A DNA stretch of 64,000 nt from Bactrocera neohumeralis (Eukaryota; Arthropoda; Insecta; Diptera; Tephritidae). Position 1 is the first letter of the stretch, and every line of letters starts with the position of its first letter. The stretch is from assembly GCF_024586455.1 (NCBI RefSeq), contig NC_065920.1, positions 73,462,215 to 73,526,214 on the forward strand. Direction: 5' to 3'. Positions 13,601-25,600 of the stretch are shown piece by piece. Made by a program: the position numbers and the translations under genes. The notes beneath the pieces are model-generated. The model was not told the origin of the DNA, did not search any database, and worked only from the letters and a program-made list of their open reading frames with translations.

Positions 13601-16600
13601 TTTGTTTTTCAAAATCGACGCCAGAAATATGAATACTAAGAAAGAATGATGTGCTGTGAGTAAAACCATCTTTTTGTGAAGTTCAATGTTCTCAGAATTT
13701 TAATGTGTTTCAAGATTCTCCTGTGTGAAGCGCCAAGCACGTGTTCTTTTTTTGTATTCTGTATGCTGTTCTCACGAGTGTTTCTGAAGTGTTCAATCTC
13801 CAATATTTTTTGCTTGGGTATAAAATCGTATATTGTTTATTCACTTCATGGAGCTCTAAAGCTTATGTAGTAATTCCTATACTCATTTCTTATTGATAGT
13901 ATTTTTTGAATAATATTTACCCATTTATAGTGGTTGACTGCCTTATAACCATCCCTCGATTTCACTTAAGTTTAAACTTTATTAACAGATTTCTTTTAAA
14001 AAGTTTCAACCACTTGAAGTATGGCTGTGAACCGACTGTTTGGTAATCTTGCTAATATTTAAAGTTAGGGAAAATTATTTCCAAAATATACGTTATGGAT
14101 ACGTAGATAACCCTTTCCTGAAAAATCTCTCCAGTCTCCGTGGAAGTAAAAATAATTCCAGGCATTTTGGATCTCAATAGTCTAAGGGCTAAATAAGCTT
14201 GAGAAGTAAAGTCCTCTCTCGACGAACACAGACCAAATTCTATAAGTCACTCATCGTACCCGTCCTGCTATATCATAATGAGTCGGCGTTACGAGTTTTC
14301 GAGAGAAAGGTTCTGCGGAAGATTTATAGTCCTTTGCGCGTTGGCCACGGCTTATATCGCATTCGATGGAACGATGAGCTGAATGAGATAAACGCCGACA
14401 TTGACATAGTTTTGCGAATTAAAAGAAAGCGGTTACGCTGGCTTCCTTTCATTGGGGGTGTTTTTTTACGTGGCGGATCCCAAACCCAGCGCACAACCCT
14501 ATGTAGGGTTAAGAAGAAGAAGAAGAAGGTTATGCTGGCTAGGTCATGTCCGATTGGATGAAAATACTCCAGTTGTGAAAGTATTCGACGCAGTACCCGC
14601 CGGGGGAAGCAGAGGAAGAGGAAAACCTCCACTTCGTTGTAAAGACCAGGAGGAGAAGGACCTGGCTGCCCTTGGAATCTCCAATTGGCGGCAAATAGCG
14701 AAAAGGAAGAACGGAAGGCGTGCTGTAAGCTCGACTATAACCGCGTAACCAGTATCTACGCCAATAAAGAAGAGCAAGGGCTAAATAGAACAGATCAGCA
14801 ATATTAGTTTCGAGCAGGTTTTGAAGTTAGATTAGGTTAGGTTAAGTCGTACGGCTGATCCTCGTACCAATCGTACAAACAGAATTCCACCTGAACAGTT
14901 AGTCCTAAAACTCCTAAATATGGATCACTAAATCTTAATAGATCGACGAAGCGCTTTGAACCTACCGAGATGTTTAAACCTTAGTCTGGAAAAAGCGAGA
15001 CAGTTGAGATATGACGCTTCCACGTCGGCTTCTTCAATACAGCCTTGTCATTTTCCGTTCGTCTGGATATGTCGCCTCCCCCCATGTGAGCCTATTGGAC
15101 AGTGTCCAGTGGGAACGTCAACTATGGCGCCGATATAAACCTTGCTAAGAGCAAATAGTTAAGAGGACCTCTTGCGTTTCACTTTGGGCCAGAAGCATCG
15201 CGCAGCCGTACAATGCTTGTTGTTGACTAATGATTGGCAAGCTGATGAGAGCTCCATAGATCCAAGGCTAAGGGCTTTCTCTCGAGATTTGCAGTTTCAG
15301 CGATCCGACACCGAAGCGAGCTCTTCATACCAGTTTCGAGCTTCTAATGGAATCCATTAGATTAATGCACCTTCCACAAGTTACTTGATTTCTTTTTGTA
15401 CATTTATATATTATTTATGTTCGAAATACCTCATCTTTAAAGCTTAATTCCAATCACTTTACAATCTAGACCATTTTTAGACTCGTTTAATTTACTTAGC
15501 CAAACAGGAAACCTGCCTCGTTGGCCACTTTAGTGCCCCTCAGTTACAGTAATTTTATTTCACAACGCTTTTTCACTTGTTTTTGTGCTTTTTAAATAGA
15601 AAATAAAATGTCAAGGCAGAGTGCACGCGTACTTCAACGCCTACTTACCGCCGTCGCACACCCAAACAAATTGCCAACACACGCTCGTGGCCATAAGAGG
15701 CTGGTCTGCAAGTGCATGCAGTGTATGCAGCCCACACCCGCGCATATCTTGCTTGCTAATGAGCGACAGGCGCCATGACTAAATACACTTTCCATGTTTT
15801 TTGCTTTTCACTTTCAATTGCAAAAACAATAACAACAAATACCTATTTGTTAAGTGACTACCTCGTCAGTAGGTTAGGACTGCGTTGAAATGTGGTTCAC
15901 TTTGGTCGTCACATCCTTTACACCTTATACGAACCTTGTCAAACACTGTCTGTCATTCATGCTGATGGCCTCTTGTATGCCACTCTTTTCATAGCTCGTC
16001 CACCCGTCAGCCACGGCGTCTGTAGCGGTCGCCGCAGCAACCAACTGTCTGGTTATCTCAGTTAGTTGAGTACAACACATAGCACTCATTACCCACCTAC
16101 ACTTTATTCCGCATATTAGGTTATTTTACATAGTATTTTTACCAGCAGCCGCTTGGTGAAGCTATAAAATTTACAAGGCATCTACTGTGTCTAGAGGCAA
16201 CTAAAGCTCGTTTTAAATATTTTTGTTTCTTTTGGAATTTTTGAATCAGTCCGACTCCGAGTTCATCAACTCTCTGGATGATAGGGTACTGATCTTCTGG
16301 ATTCATAATAGGAATTACGGTCTCCCGTAGCTTTTTTAAGTCTCTGGTTGTTAGGGTACTGATCCTGTTAATTTATAATAGGAATGACGATATTCAGTAG
16401 CTTTTATAAGGAGACTTTAAAAGTCTCTGGATGATTCTGTACTGATTCCTTTGATCCATAATAGGAATTACGGTCTCCAGCAGCTATTGTAAGGGGACTA
16501 TAAAAGTCGAAATAAAACTTTCTCTTGAAATTAACCTTACCTCCTGAAGTTAATCTCTCGCAAAATCTTCTGAATGTTAATACTTTTGTCTCCATGGACG

Positions 16601-19600
16601 TATGGTTAATAACTTTAGTCTTTCTATATTATACCACAGAGATGGCTCGTAGAAACATGTTTGAAATCGTTGATCATTCTATCGCAAAAAAACACTTTAA
16701 TGAAATGGAAGATACATACATACTTATGTGTACGAATAACAAGAGATTTTCTTCTTCCACAGAAACCATACTGTAGGATCGAATATTTACCGAAAACCTC
16801 GTTTGAATTATAGGACTAAAACTCTTTTCTACATCTCAAGTTCCGTTAACTGTGTTTGTCGGTCCCTATCGTGTAAACACCTGTGTATAAGAAAGAGTCT
16901 TAGACCTGACAATGCTTCTCATAAAGTTTCATACAGTTTCTGTATTTGTCATTATTATTATTGTTTTTTCTTCTTCATTATGCAGTTGTTTTGTATATTT
17001 TCTGTTCGTCCATTTGAGACCATATTTTCTATAACAAAAATATACAGTTGTGTGCAAACAAATATAAATGGTTATGTTGTTTTCTTCAAGTAAATTGTTT
17101 TCATTGTCTTTTGTTTTGCTGTTGACATGAAACACGTTGCATGTAGTGAAGAGATATACTTATGTATATGTATATATAGATATATACAAGTATATACATA
17201 TACATTTATATGCATATGTAAGTATGTTTTTCTGCGCATTCATAAAATTTAATGCATCAGCCCACGTTAGAAAAGAAAACAGTGCAACACTGCAGAGAAT
17301 GTCTCCGTCGGGGCGTTAGATGCTTTATGCTTCATTTGGACACCGACGTGCCGGCCATCCGTAGTGACAACGTAGACAGATGTTGTCATTGCTAAATTTA
17401 TATAAATGGTTTTGCACATATCTAGCTTTTCAGCTAGAATTTTCCATAATGAATAAAATCAAAACTAAAATTTTGATTTTGAGCTATCCAAAATTCCAAT
17501 TATTTTAAGTAAATTTTTTAATTACTACAAAATTTATCAGAATACTACATATTACTGTTGACAATCCTGTGTTGTAAGAGAGCAATCAGCTGATTCGTTT
17601 CAAGGAAAAAAATTAAATTCTTGCACATATCCACGTATACGGACGGTAGAAGCGGCCGATAGAGTGTTCATTTACAATGCACTCTCAGATAGGTCGTATC
17701 AGCTGATTTGAGCCACGGTTTTGCGTCGGTGATTAAATGAAGCATTACCCAGCGATTTCAAAAACATACAGCATATTAAGAAAGTATGTTAACATAAGTG
17801 AAAAATTATTCAAGTGTTTGTTAACCTAAACCTAATGTATTGCTAAGAATACCGCCTTTAATTAAATTAAAGATTACAGCCTCCAACTACAAACTCAACT
17901 ACGTTGTGATTGGAAACAAGAGAAAACCTTAACCGCAGCTGCAAAACTCCTCACAAGTTTTTTTATGGCATAAAAGAGTACAGAGAAATCTTTATCTTAA
18001 TTTTGATCGTCCGTTTGCATGACAGCTATATAGCGGTTGATCCAAGTAGAGATACTTTTTTCAATAGCCTTTTTTGACAGTTCACGCGTGAGTCGTGTCA
18101 AGCTGTCATATCATTTTTTTGGTATTGTTTGGCATTTCATCATGGAAAGACTTACGCCTGAACAAAGTTTACAAATCGTTGAACTTTATTACGAAAATTC
18201 ACTTTCTGTAAAGAATGTGTTTCGTGCGCTTCGCTCAACTTATGGTCAACATAATCTGCTTACTGAGCGTACTATTCGCAACACTATCATCAGCCATCTT
18301 GAGACCCAGCATTCATTCTTCTTCTTCTTAATTGGCGTAGACACCGCTTACGCGATTATAGCCGAGTTAACAACAGCGCGCCAGTCGTTTCTCTTTTTCG
18401 CTACGTGGCGCCAATTGGATATTCCAAGCGTAGCCAGGTCCTTCTCCACTTGGTCCTTCCAACGGAGTGGAGGTCTTCCTCTTCCTCTGCTTCCCCCGGC
18501 GGGTACAGCGTCGAATACTTTCAGAGCTGGAGTGTTTTCGTCCATTCGGACAACATGACCTAGCCAGCGTAGCCGCTGTCTTTTAATTCGCTGAACTATG
18601 TCAATGTCGTCGTATATCTCGTACAGCTCATCGTTCCATCGGATGCGATATTCGCCGTGGCCAACGCGCAAAGGACCATAAATCTTTCGCAGAACTTTCC
18701 TCTCGAAAACTCGCAATGTCGACTCATCAGTTGTTGACAACGTCCAAGCCTCTGCACCATATAGCAGGACGGGAATTATGAGCGACTTATAGAGTTTGGC
18801 TTTTGTTCGTCGAGAGAGGACTTTACTTTTCAATTGCCTACTCAGTCCGAAGTAGCACCTGTTGGCAAGAGCAATCCTGCGTTGGATTTCCAGGCTGACA
18901 TTGTTGGTGGTGTTAATACTGGTTCCTAAATAGACGAAATTATCTACAACTTCAAAGTTATGACTGTCAACAGTGACGTGAGTGCCAAGTCGCGAGTGCG
19001 ACGACTGTTTGATGACAGGAGATATTTCGTCTTGCCCTCGTTCACTGCCAGACCCATTTGTTTTGCTTCCTTGTCTAGTCTGGAGAAAGCAGAATTAACG
19101 GCGCGGGTGTTAAGGCCGATGATATCAATATCATCAGCATACGCCAGCAGCTGTACACTCTTATAAAAGATGGTACCTTCTCTACTAAGTTCTGCAGCTC
19201 GAACTATTTTCTCCAGAAGCAGGTTGAAAAAGTCACACGATAGGGAATCGCCTTGTCTGAAACCTCGTTTGGTATCGAACGGCTCGGAGAGGTCCTTCCC
19301 GATTCTGACGGAGCTCTTCGTGTTGCTCAACGTCAGTTTACACAGCCGTATTAGTTTTGCGGGGATACCAAATTCAGACATCGCGGCATAGAGGCAGTTC
19401 CTTTTCGTGCTGTCGAAAGCAGCTTTGAAATCGACGAAGAGGTGGTGTGTGTCGATTCTCCTTTCACGGGTCTTTTCCAAGATTTGGCGCATGGTGAATA
19501 TCTGGTCGGTTGTTGATTTTCCAGGTCTAAAGCCACACTGATAAGGTCCAATCAGTTTGTTGACGGTGGGCTTTAATCTTTCACACAATACGCTCGATAG

Positions 19601-22600
19601 AACCTTATATGCGATGTTGAGGAGGCTAATCCCACGGTAGTTGGCGCAGATTGTGGGGTCTCCTTTTTTATGGATTGGGCATAGCACACTTAAATTCCAA
19701 TCGTTGGGCATGCTTTCGTCCGACCATATTTTACAAAGAAGCTGATGCATGCTCCTTATCAGTTCTTCGCCGCCGTGTTTGAATAGCTCGGCCGGTAATC
19801 CATCGGCCCCCGCCGCTTTGTTGTTCTTCAGGCGGGTAATTGCTATTCGAACTTCTTCATGGTCGGGCAATGGGACGTCTGCTCCATCGTCATCGATTGG
19901 GGAATCGGGTTCGCCTTCTCCTGGCGTTGTGCATTCTCTGCCATTCAGCAGGCTGGAGAAGTGTTCCCTCCATAATTTAAGTATGCTCTGGGCATCGGAC
20001 ACTAGATCACCTTTGGGGGTTCTACAAGAGTATGCTCCGGTCTTGAAACCTTCTGTAAGCCGCCGCATTTTTTCGTAGAATTTTCGAGCATTACCCCTGT
20101 CGGCCAGCTTATCAAGCTCTTCATACTCACGCATTTCGGCCTCTTTCTTTTTCTGTCTGCAGATGCGTCTCGCTTCCCTCTTCAATTCTCGGTATCTATC
20201 CCATCCCGCACGTGTTGTGGTCGATCGTAACGTTGCGAGGTAGGCAGCCTGTTTTCTCTCCGCTGCGGCGCGGCACTCCTCGTCGTACCAGTTGTTCTTT
20301 TGCACTTTCCGAAAACCAAGGGTTTCGGATGCAGCTGTACGTAAGGAGTTTGAAATGCCGTCCCACAGTTCCCTTATACCGAGTTGTTGATGAGTGCTCT
20401 CAGAGAGCAGGAGTGCAAGCCGAGTAGAAAATCGTTCGGCAGTCTGTTGTGATTGCAGCTTTTCGACGTCGAACCTTCCTTGTGTTTGTTGGCGTGCGTT
20501 TTTTGCTGCACAGAGGCGGGTGCGAATATTGGCTGCAACAAGATAGTGGTCCGAGTCGATATTAGGACCTCGAAGCGCACGCACATCTAAAACACTGGAG
20601 ACGTGTCTTCCGTCTATCACAACATGATCGATCTGGTTGGCAGTTTTTCGATCCGGAGACAGCCAGGTAGCTTGATGAATTTTTTTGTGCTGGAATCTAG
20701 TGCTACAGATAACCATATTTCGGGCCCCGGCGAAGTCGACCAGCCTCAACCCATTTGGGGATGTTTCCTCGTGGAGGCTGAATTTGCCGACCGTAGTGCC
20801 AAATATACCTTCTTTGCCCACCCTGGCGTTAAAGTCGCCAAGCACGATTTTGACATCGTGGCGGGGGCATCTCCCATAAGTGCGTTCCAAGCACTCATAA
20901 AAGGCATCTTTGGTCACATCGTCCTTCTCATCCGTCGGAGCGTGGGCGCAGATCAGCGATATGTTGAAGAACCTCGCTTTGATGCGGATTGTGGCTAGAC
21001 GTTCATTCACCGGAGTGAATGATAGTACTCGGCGACGGAGTCTCTCTCCCACCACGAATCCCACACCAAACTTGCGCTCCTTTATATGGCCACTGTAGTA
21101 AATGTCACAAGGACCTCCTCCGCCATTCACTTGGGAGTGGCCAGAAACGATTCTTTTACATATGACTCAAGCAGCTCACGACTTCCGGTCTTTGACCAAG
21201 TATCCTCTGGGTAGCCTAAGAACATCCGTTCGAAGGTGAGCTAAAGTGAGAAGGCGAAACATCCCCTGCATAGGGTTGTGCGCTGGGTTTGGGACCCGCC
21301 ACGTAAAAAGCCTATCCCAATGAAAAGCGACAAACAGCCTCGGATGAGAAACCCAGCATTCATTATTGTATAATATTCGACCGAAAATATCAAAATTCTA
21401 GCGCGTAGCAAAGAAAATATAGAAGCCGTAGCTGAGAGTGTACACGAAGCCCGAGAAGAGTCGATCCGGCAACTCGGACTGACGTATTGAACGACTTAGC
21501 GCATTTTACGTCGAGATCTTAAAATTGGAAACGTGCAAAATACAGCTTGCGCAAGAACTGAAGACGTTCGACCTTCCCAATCGACATCGCTTCGCTGTAT
21601 GAGCTCGTAAAAAGTTCCAAGAATATCCGACGTTTTCGAGCTAAATTTTGTTCGACGTGACGCCCATTTCTGGCTCAATGGTATCTAAATAAGCAAAATT
21701 ACTGCATTTGAAACGAAGAGCAACCTCAAGAGATTCAAGAGCTGCCATTTCATTCAGAAAAAACAACGGTTTGGTATGCTTTGTGGGCCGGTGGAATCAT
21801 CGGTCCATATTTCTTCAAAAATGATGCCGGTGAGAACGTAACCGTCAATGGCGACCGTTATCGCGCCATCACTATTTGATGCCTGAAATTAAAGCTCGTT
21901 ATCTCAGTGTCATTTGGTTTCAACAAGACCGCGTTACTTCCCAGGCATCACATCAATCAATGGATTTATTGAGAGAACACTTCGGTGAGCAGATAATTTT
22001 ACGTTTTAGGCCGGTCGATTGACCGCCAAGAATTATGTGAAGATATGTAATGTCTAAAGTATATGAGAACAATCCCGCTTCGATTCAGGCCTTGGAGCAA
22101 AAGATCACGCGCGTCATTCGCTACTTTTCAGTCGAAATGCACGAACGAGTCATCGAAAATTGGACTCAACGGATGGACCATTTTTACTATTAATAAATGC
22201 TAATAATATATTCGAACTGTCTTATACTTATGAGTAGCATTATTTTTAATATATACTGTATAACGTGCGCGGTTTTTTTTAACTTACCCAGTGTACCGCG
22301 CCTGTCTGTCATTTGACTTGCCTTTGCTGCTGTTCTGCTCTAATAATGTCACCAAGAATACATAAGTTTAATTATTTATGAGCACTGTGGGGGCTTTTAA
22401 GAACATTGCCACGGTGGGACTTTATATTTTAATAATATTTATATATGCAGTAATATATCTAATATTTCAGAAAAAAAACAAGCTACAAGACCAACTTAGG
22501 GTCAGTTCTTTAAATATAAAATTAGTTCGTTTCCATGAACCGAATTTAGGGACAGTATCTGAGGAAAACCAGTTCAATGTATATAATATAGTTTGGAATA

Positions 22601-25600
22601 TTATTATTATCAATCCTAAAGGTAGGCAACATTTTTTTTAATTTTGCCTACTATTAGGCGAAATGCCGAATGCCACAGCCCACGGTATGCAGTCTAGCCT
22701 TAAAAGTAAAATTTGTAAAAAAAATACTTCATTTAGATCCAAAAATTATGACTTTTAAAATTTAATTCTATTATATAAAATACAAAAAAAAAAACGAAGT
22801 ATATAAATTATTAAAAAAAATCACTTTATTTTATGCATATACATACATATGTTTATAATAATAATGCATTATTAAATTTTCGCTTTCATTTGCCATTGTT
22901 TCAACAAAAGTCGAAAACCAACAGCCGCAACAACAACAAGGTTGCTCTTTGTGGTCGCTCAATTGTCTTTATTCGATCATTTGTTCGCGCTGTGTTGTTT
23001 TTCACTTTTCCTTGGCATCTTTCATGGCATTTGTGTGCCATATTTTATAAGAGGAAGGGAAGGTATCATACATATTTCTATTTACTCTTCGCTGCCATTG
23101 TCTGTATGTGCTTGGGGTGTGTGTATTAGATTTATTTTGTGTGGGTGTTGATTTTGCCGCATTTTGTAAACAATGAACGGCTTCTTTTATTTATTTGCTT
23201 AGCTTTTGGTTTTCTTTTGTGATTTTGAATTGATAACTTTTGCACACGAGATAAGATAATTCAATTTTGTGTATTTATACCCTGAAAAGCGAACTTTGTG
23301 ACACTCAGAGGGAAAGTCGGAGACCCCTCAGGTTTTGAGATATCCGATATTGGTTCATTAAAGCATTTAGCTGTCATTCAAATTGATCGAAATCAAGGTA
23401 AAGATCTTTTTATACCTTTTTATTCCAAAAATACTCCTGTGACGTTGAGTCTTATTTTCGATGACTCGTTCGAGCATTTCGACTGGTAACTGGCGAACGA
23501 AACGCGTGATATTTTGGTGCAATGCCTGAATCGAAGTATAGACTTTAGACTTTACATATCCCCATAGAAGAAATCTAACGGTGTGATATCACAATTGACC
23601 ATTTTTCGAAATACACGAGTTTCTTAAACTTTTTTTGGAAATAGATATCATACGCGTCGGAAGTCTAGAAAAATAATCGAGCATTATCTTCTCCGCCCGC
23701 TATTTTTGAACTCATTTCGAAAGAATTAAGGTCCGTTGATGCCGCCATGACACAATCCCGACCAACAGTAAATTTTTGGGAATGCAATGGCGTTTTCTGA
23801 ACCCCACGAGGATTTGATTCACTCAATAGCGACAGTCTTTTTGTAGACGAAGACAGGAATGGGCCTCATCTGAGAAGAAGAGTAGCTCTTTCAGAACGAG
23901 AACGTGAGCGTAACAGTTTCCAAGCGGTAGTAAACAAAATACACTCATAGATATATCACATATGGTCACAAAGCTCCAGCACTCTGAACAATTCCAGGAG
24001 TTTGTTGGGTGCGATGGAAGTGATGCGATTCTTTTTCGTACGTAGATGGATTCAAGGGTATTGGGTCTGCTTCTACAAATTCGGTTCCATGTCGCAAAAC
24101 CGGCAGTTTGGGCAAGAGACTATGCCCATGTTGAACAAGTTTTTCTTGAGCCTGCAGTTCCCAGTAGAGAGTGCGACTAGAAGTTGATCATATCTTTAAA
24201 CCTTGCTAGGTTGTAACCTCCCAATAGTAACTTGGCGTGGCATTCCTGTTGCCTCCCTACTCTCTTCTCCGTGCGGAAGAACTCCTTTATGTTGTGGAAT
24301 CCCACCGCAATGCATGATTCTGACCCCATCATCCTGGAAGCCGCCGCATAGCTGGCTTGTTCGTCCGCCAGCTCGTTGCCGGCTACCCCTTTATGCCCCG
24401 GCACTCAGATCATGTGTACACGGTTGCAACTGATAGGCGTATCAGCCTTCATATACACTCTTCCACTAATAGCGACTTGACTTTTTAAGCTGAGAACGCT
24501 TTTAGTGCCGCTTGACTAATGCTGAGTATAGCGATACGGTGGTTGCAATAGTAGCGTTGGTTATTGATTTTTGTACACTGACTTATAGCAAAGACTTCTG
24601 TTGGAAAGATGCTCGAAAAACATCCCATTGGTATGGATAGTTTGGTATGCGGTCCCGCAATGTCTGCTACAATGCCTTCCGGTATTTTCGAGCCGTCTGT
24701 GGCTGATGCTGTCTCTCGGTAGTAGATCGAGCGTGGAATCCCTCTACGTCCATCGCACTTCTTAGATGTCGGTGACGTCAGTCTTTACTCTTACGAGGGA
24801 CCGGACATTGCAGGTGCATGCCCTTAAATCGTAATCCTTAATACGTTTTCAGTAGTCGTCATCAAAAAGTGATCTCTCTTCCGAGGCTCTTTTGATCTTT
24901 TCATTGGCGGTATTTTTTTACATGGCATGTCCCAAACCCAGCGCACAACCCTGCGGAGGTATGATTCGCCTTGTCACTTTAGCTCGTCTTCCAACGTATT
25001 CTCTTGTTTAGCTACCTAGAGAATACTTAGTCTAAGACCGGAAGTCGTGAGCTGCTTGAGCCATATGTAAAAGAATCGTTTCTGGCCGCTTAAAGTGAAT
25101 CGCGCTCAGAGAACTTTCCCCACTTGCGTGAACATCTACACATGGTTCCATCCTCAACGGAGTAGCGCTTGGAAAATCAGTGTCAGATTTCAATTTATTT
25201 CGTGTTACTTTTCCTCTCACTCCACTAGTTCTCAACCTAAAAGCACGAGTTGCGATTCAAAGTTCGTTATGATAATACATACATACTTATATAGTAGTGT
25301 CTATTGAGCGGGAGATACGAACTTACTATCAGATGTTTTGAAATCACCGCACAGTCATAAAATAATTATTTTGTCGTTATTTTCTCAGCAGAAAAAAAAA
25401 TGAATGATATGGTACTCGTATCACATTTGAACAGTTAATTTCATTATTTTCAATTATTGACTTGAGTAGCTCTCAAAACACTTTTTATCAGAAAGCAGCT
25501 GCACTTCTTATAAATGGTATTTTATATAATTAACTACTTTTAAATTATATACTATACATACAATACTTTGTTTGTACTTTAAAGTGCTCGTCAAGTGACA

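Larger units (their letters stand above)
18318..21350 (-). mobile_element. RTE-like non-LTR retrotransposon (LINE), near-complete copy
   Basis: A 3.03-kb minus-strand element flanked by a 14-bp duplication (ACCCAGCATTCATT at 18304-18317 and 21351-21364), with a (CTT)n tract at the left, i.e. an (AAG)n tail in element orientation. It encodes an apurinic-type endonuclease followed by reverse transcriptase and a C-terminal domain. It lies inside a mariner-family transposon, so it is the younger of the two. Pieces of the same family occur at 14185-14777, 24878-25090, 28570-28772 and 29140-29930. Clade assignment to RTE/BovB-like rests on endonuclease-RT architecture and short simple-repeat tail; it is inference. 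Confidence 0.88.
18037..22200 (+). mobile_element. decayed mariner/Tc1-family transposon, split by a LINE insertion
   Basis: The transposase N-terminus is open from the ATG at 18142 (MERLTPEQSLQIVELYYEN, then SVKNVFRALRSTYG), a helix-turn-helix-type DNA-binding region, and stops being mariner at 18317. The body resumes at 21365 beyond the LINE: ENIEAVAESV near 21415, RRDAHFWLNG near 21655 (catalytic Asp), LWAGGIIGPYFF near 21785, VTVNGDRYRA near 21840, WFQQDRVTS near 21916 (catalytic Asp) and a C-terminus ending ENWTQRMDHFYY near 22190. Stops and frameshifts are frequent. I could not define terminal inverted repeats. Confidence 0.8.

Noticed and set aside
22378..22641. 87-codon frame with an N-terminal hydrophobic segment
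   Set aside because: Composition follows the AT-rich surroundings, no motif or splice context supports it, and the hydrophobic run is what poly-ATA/TTT codons produce.
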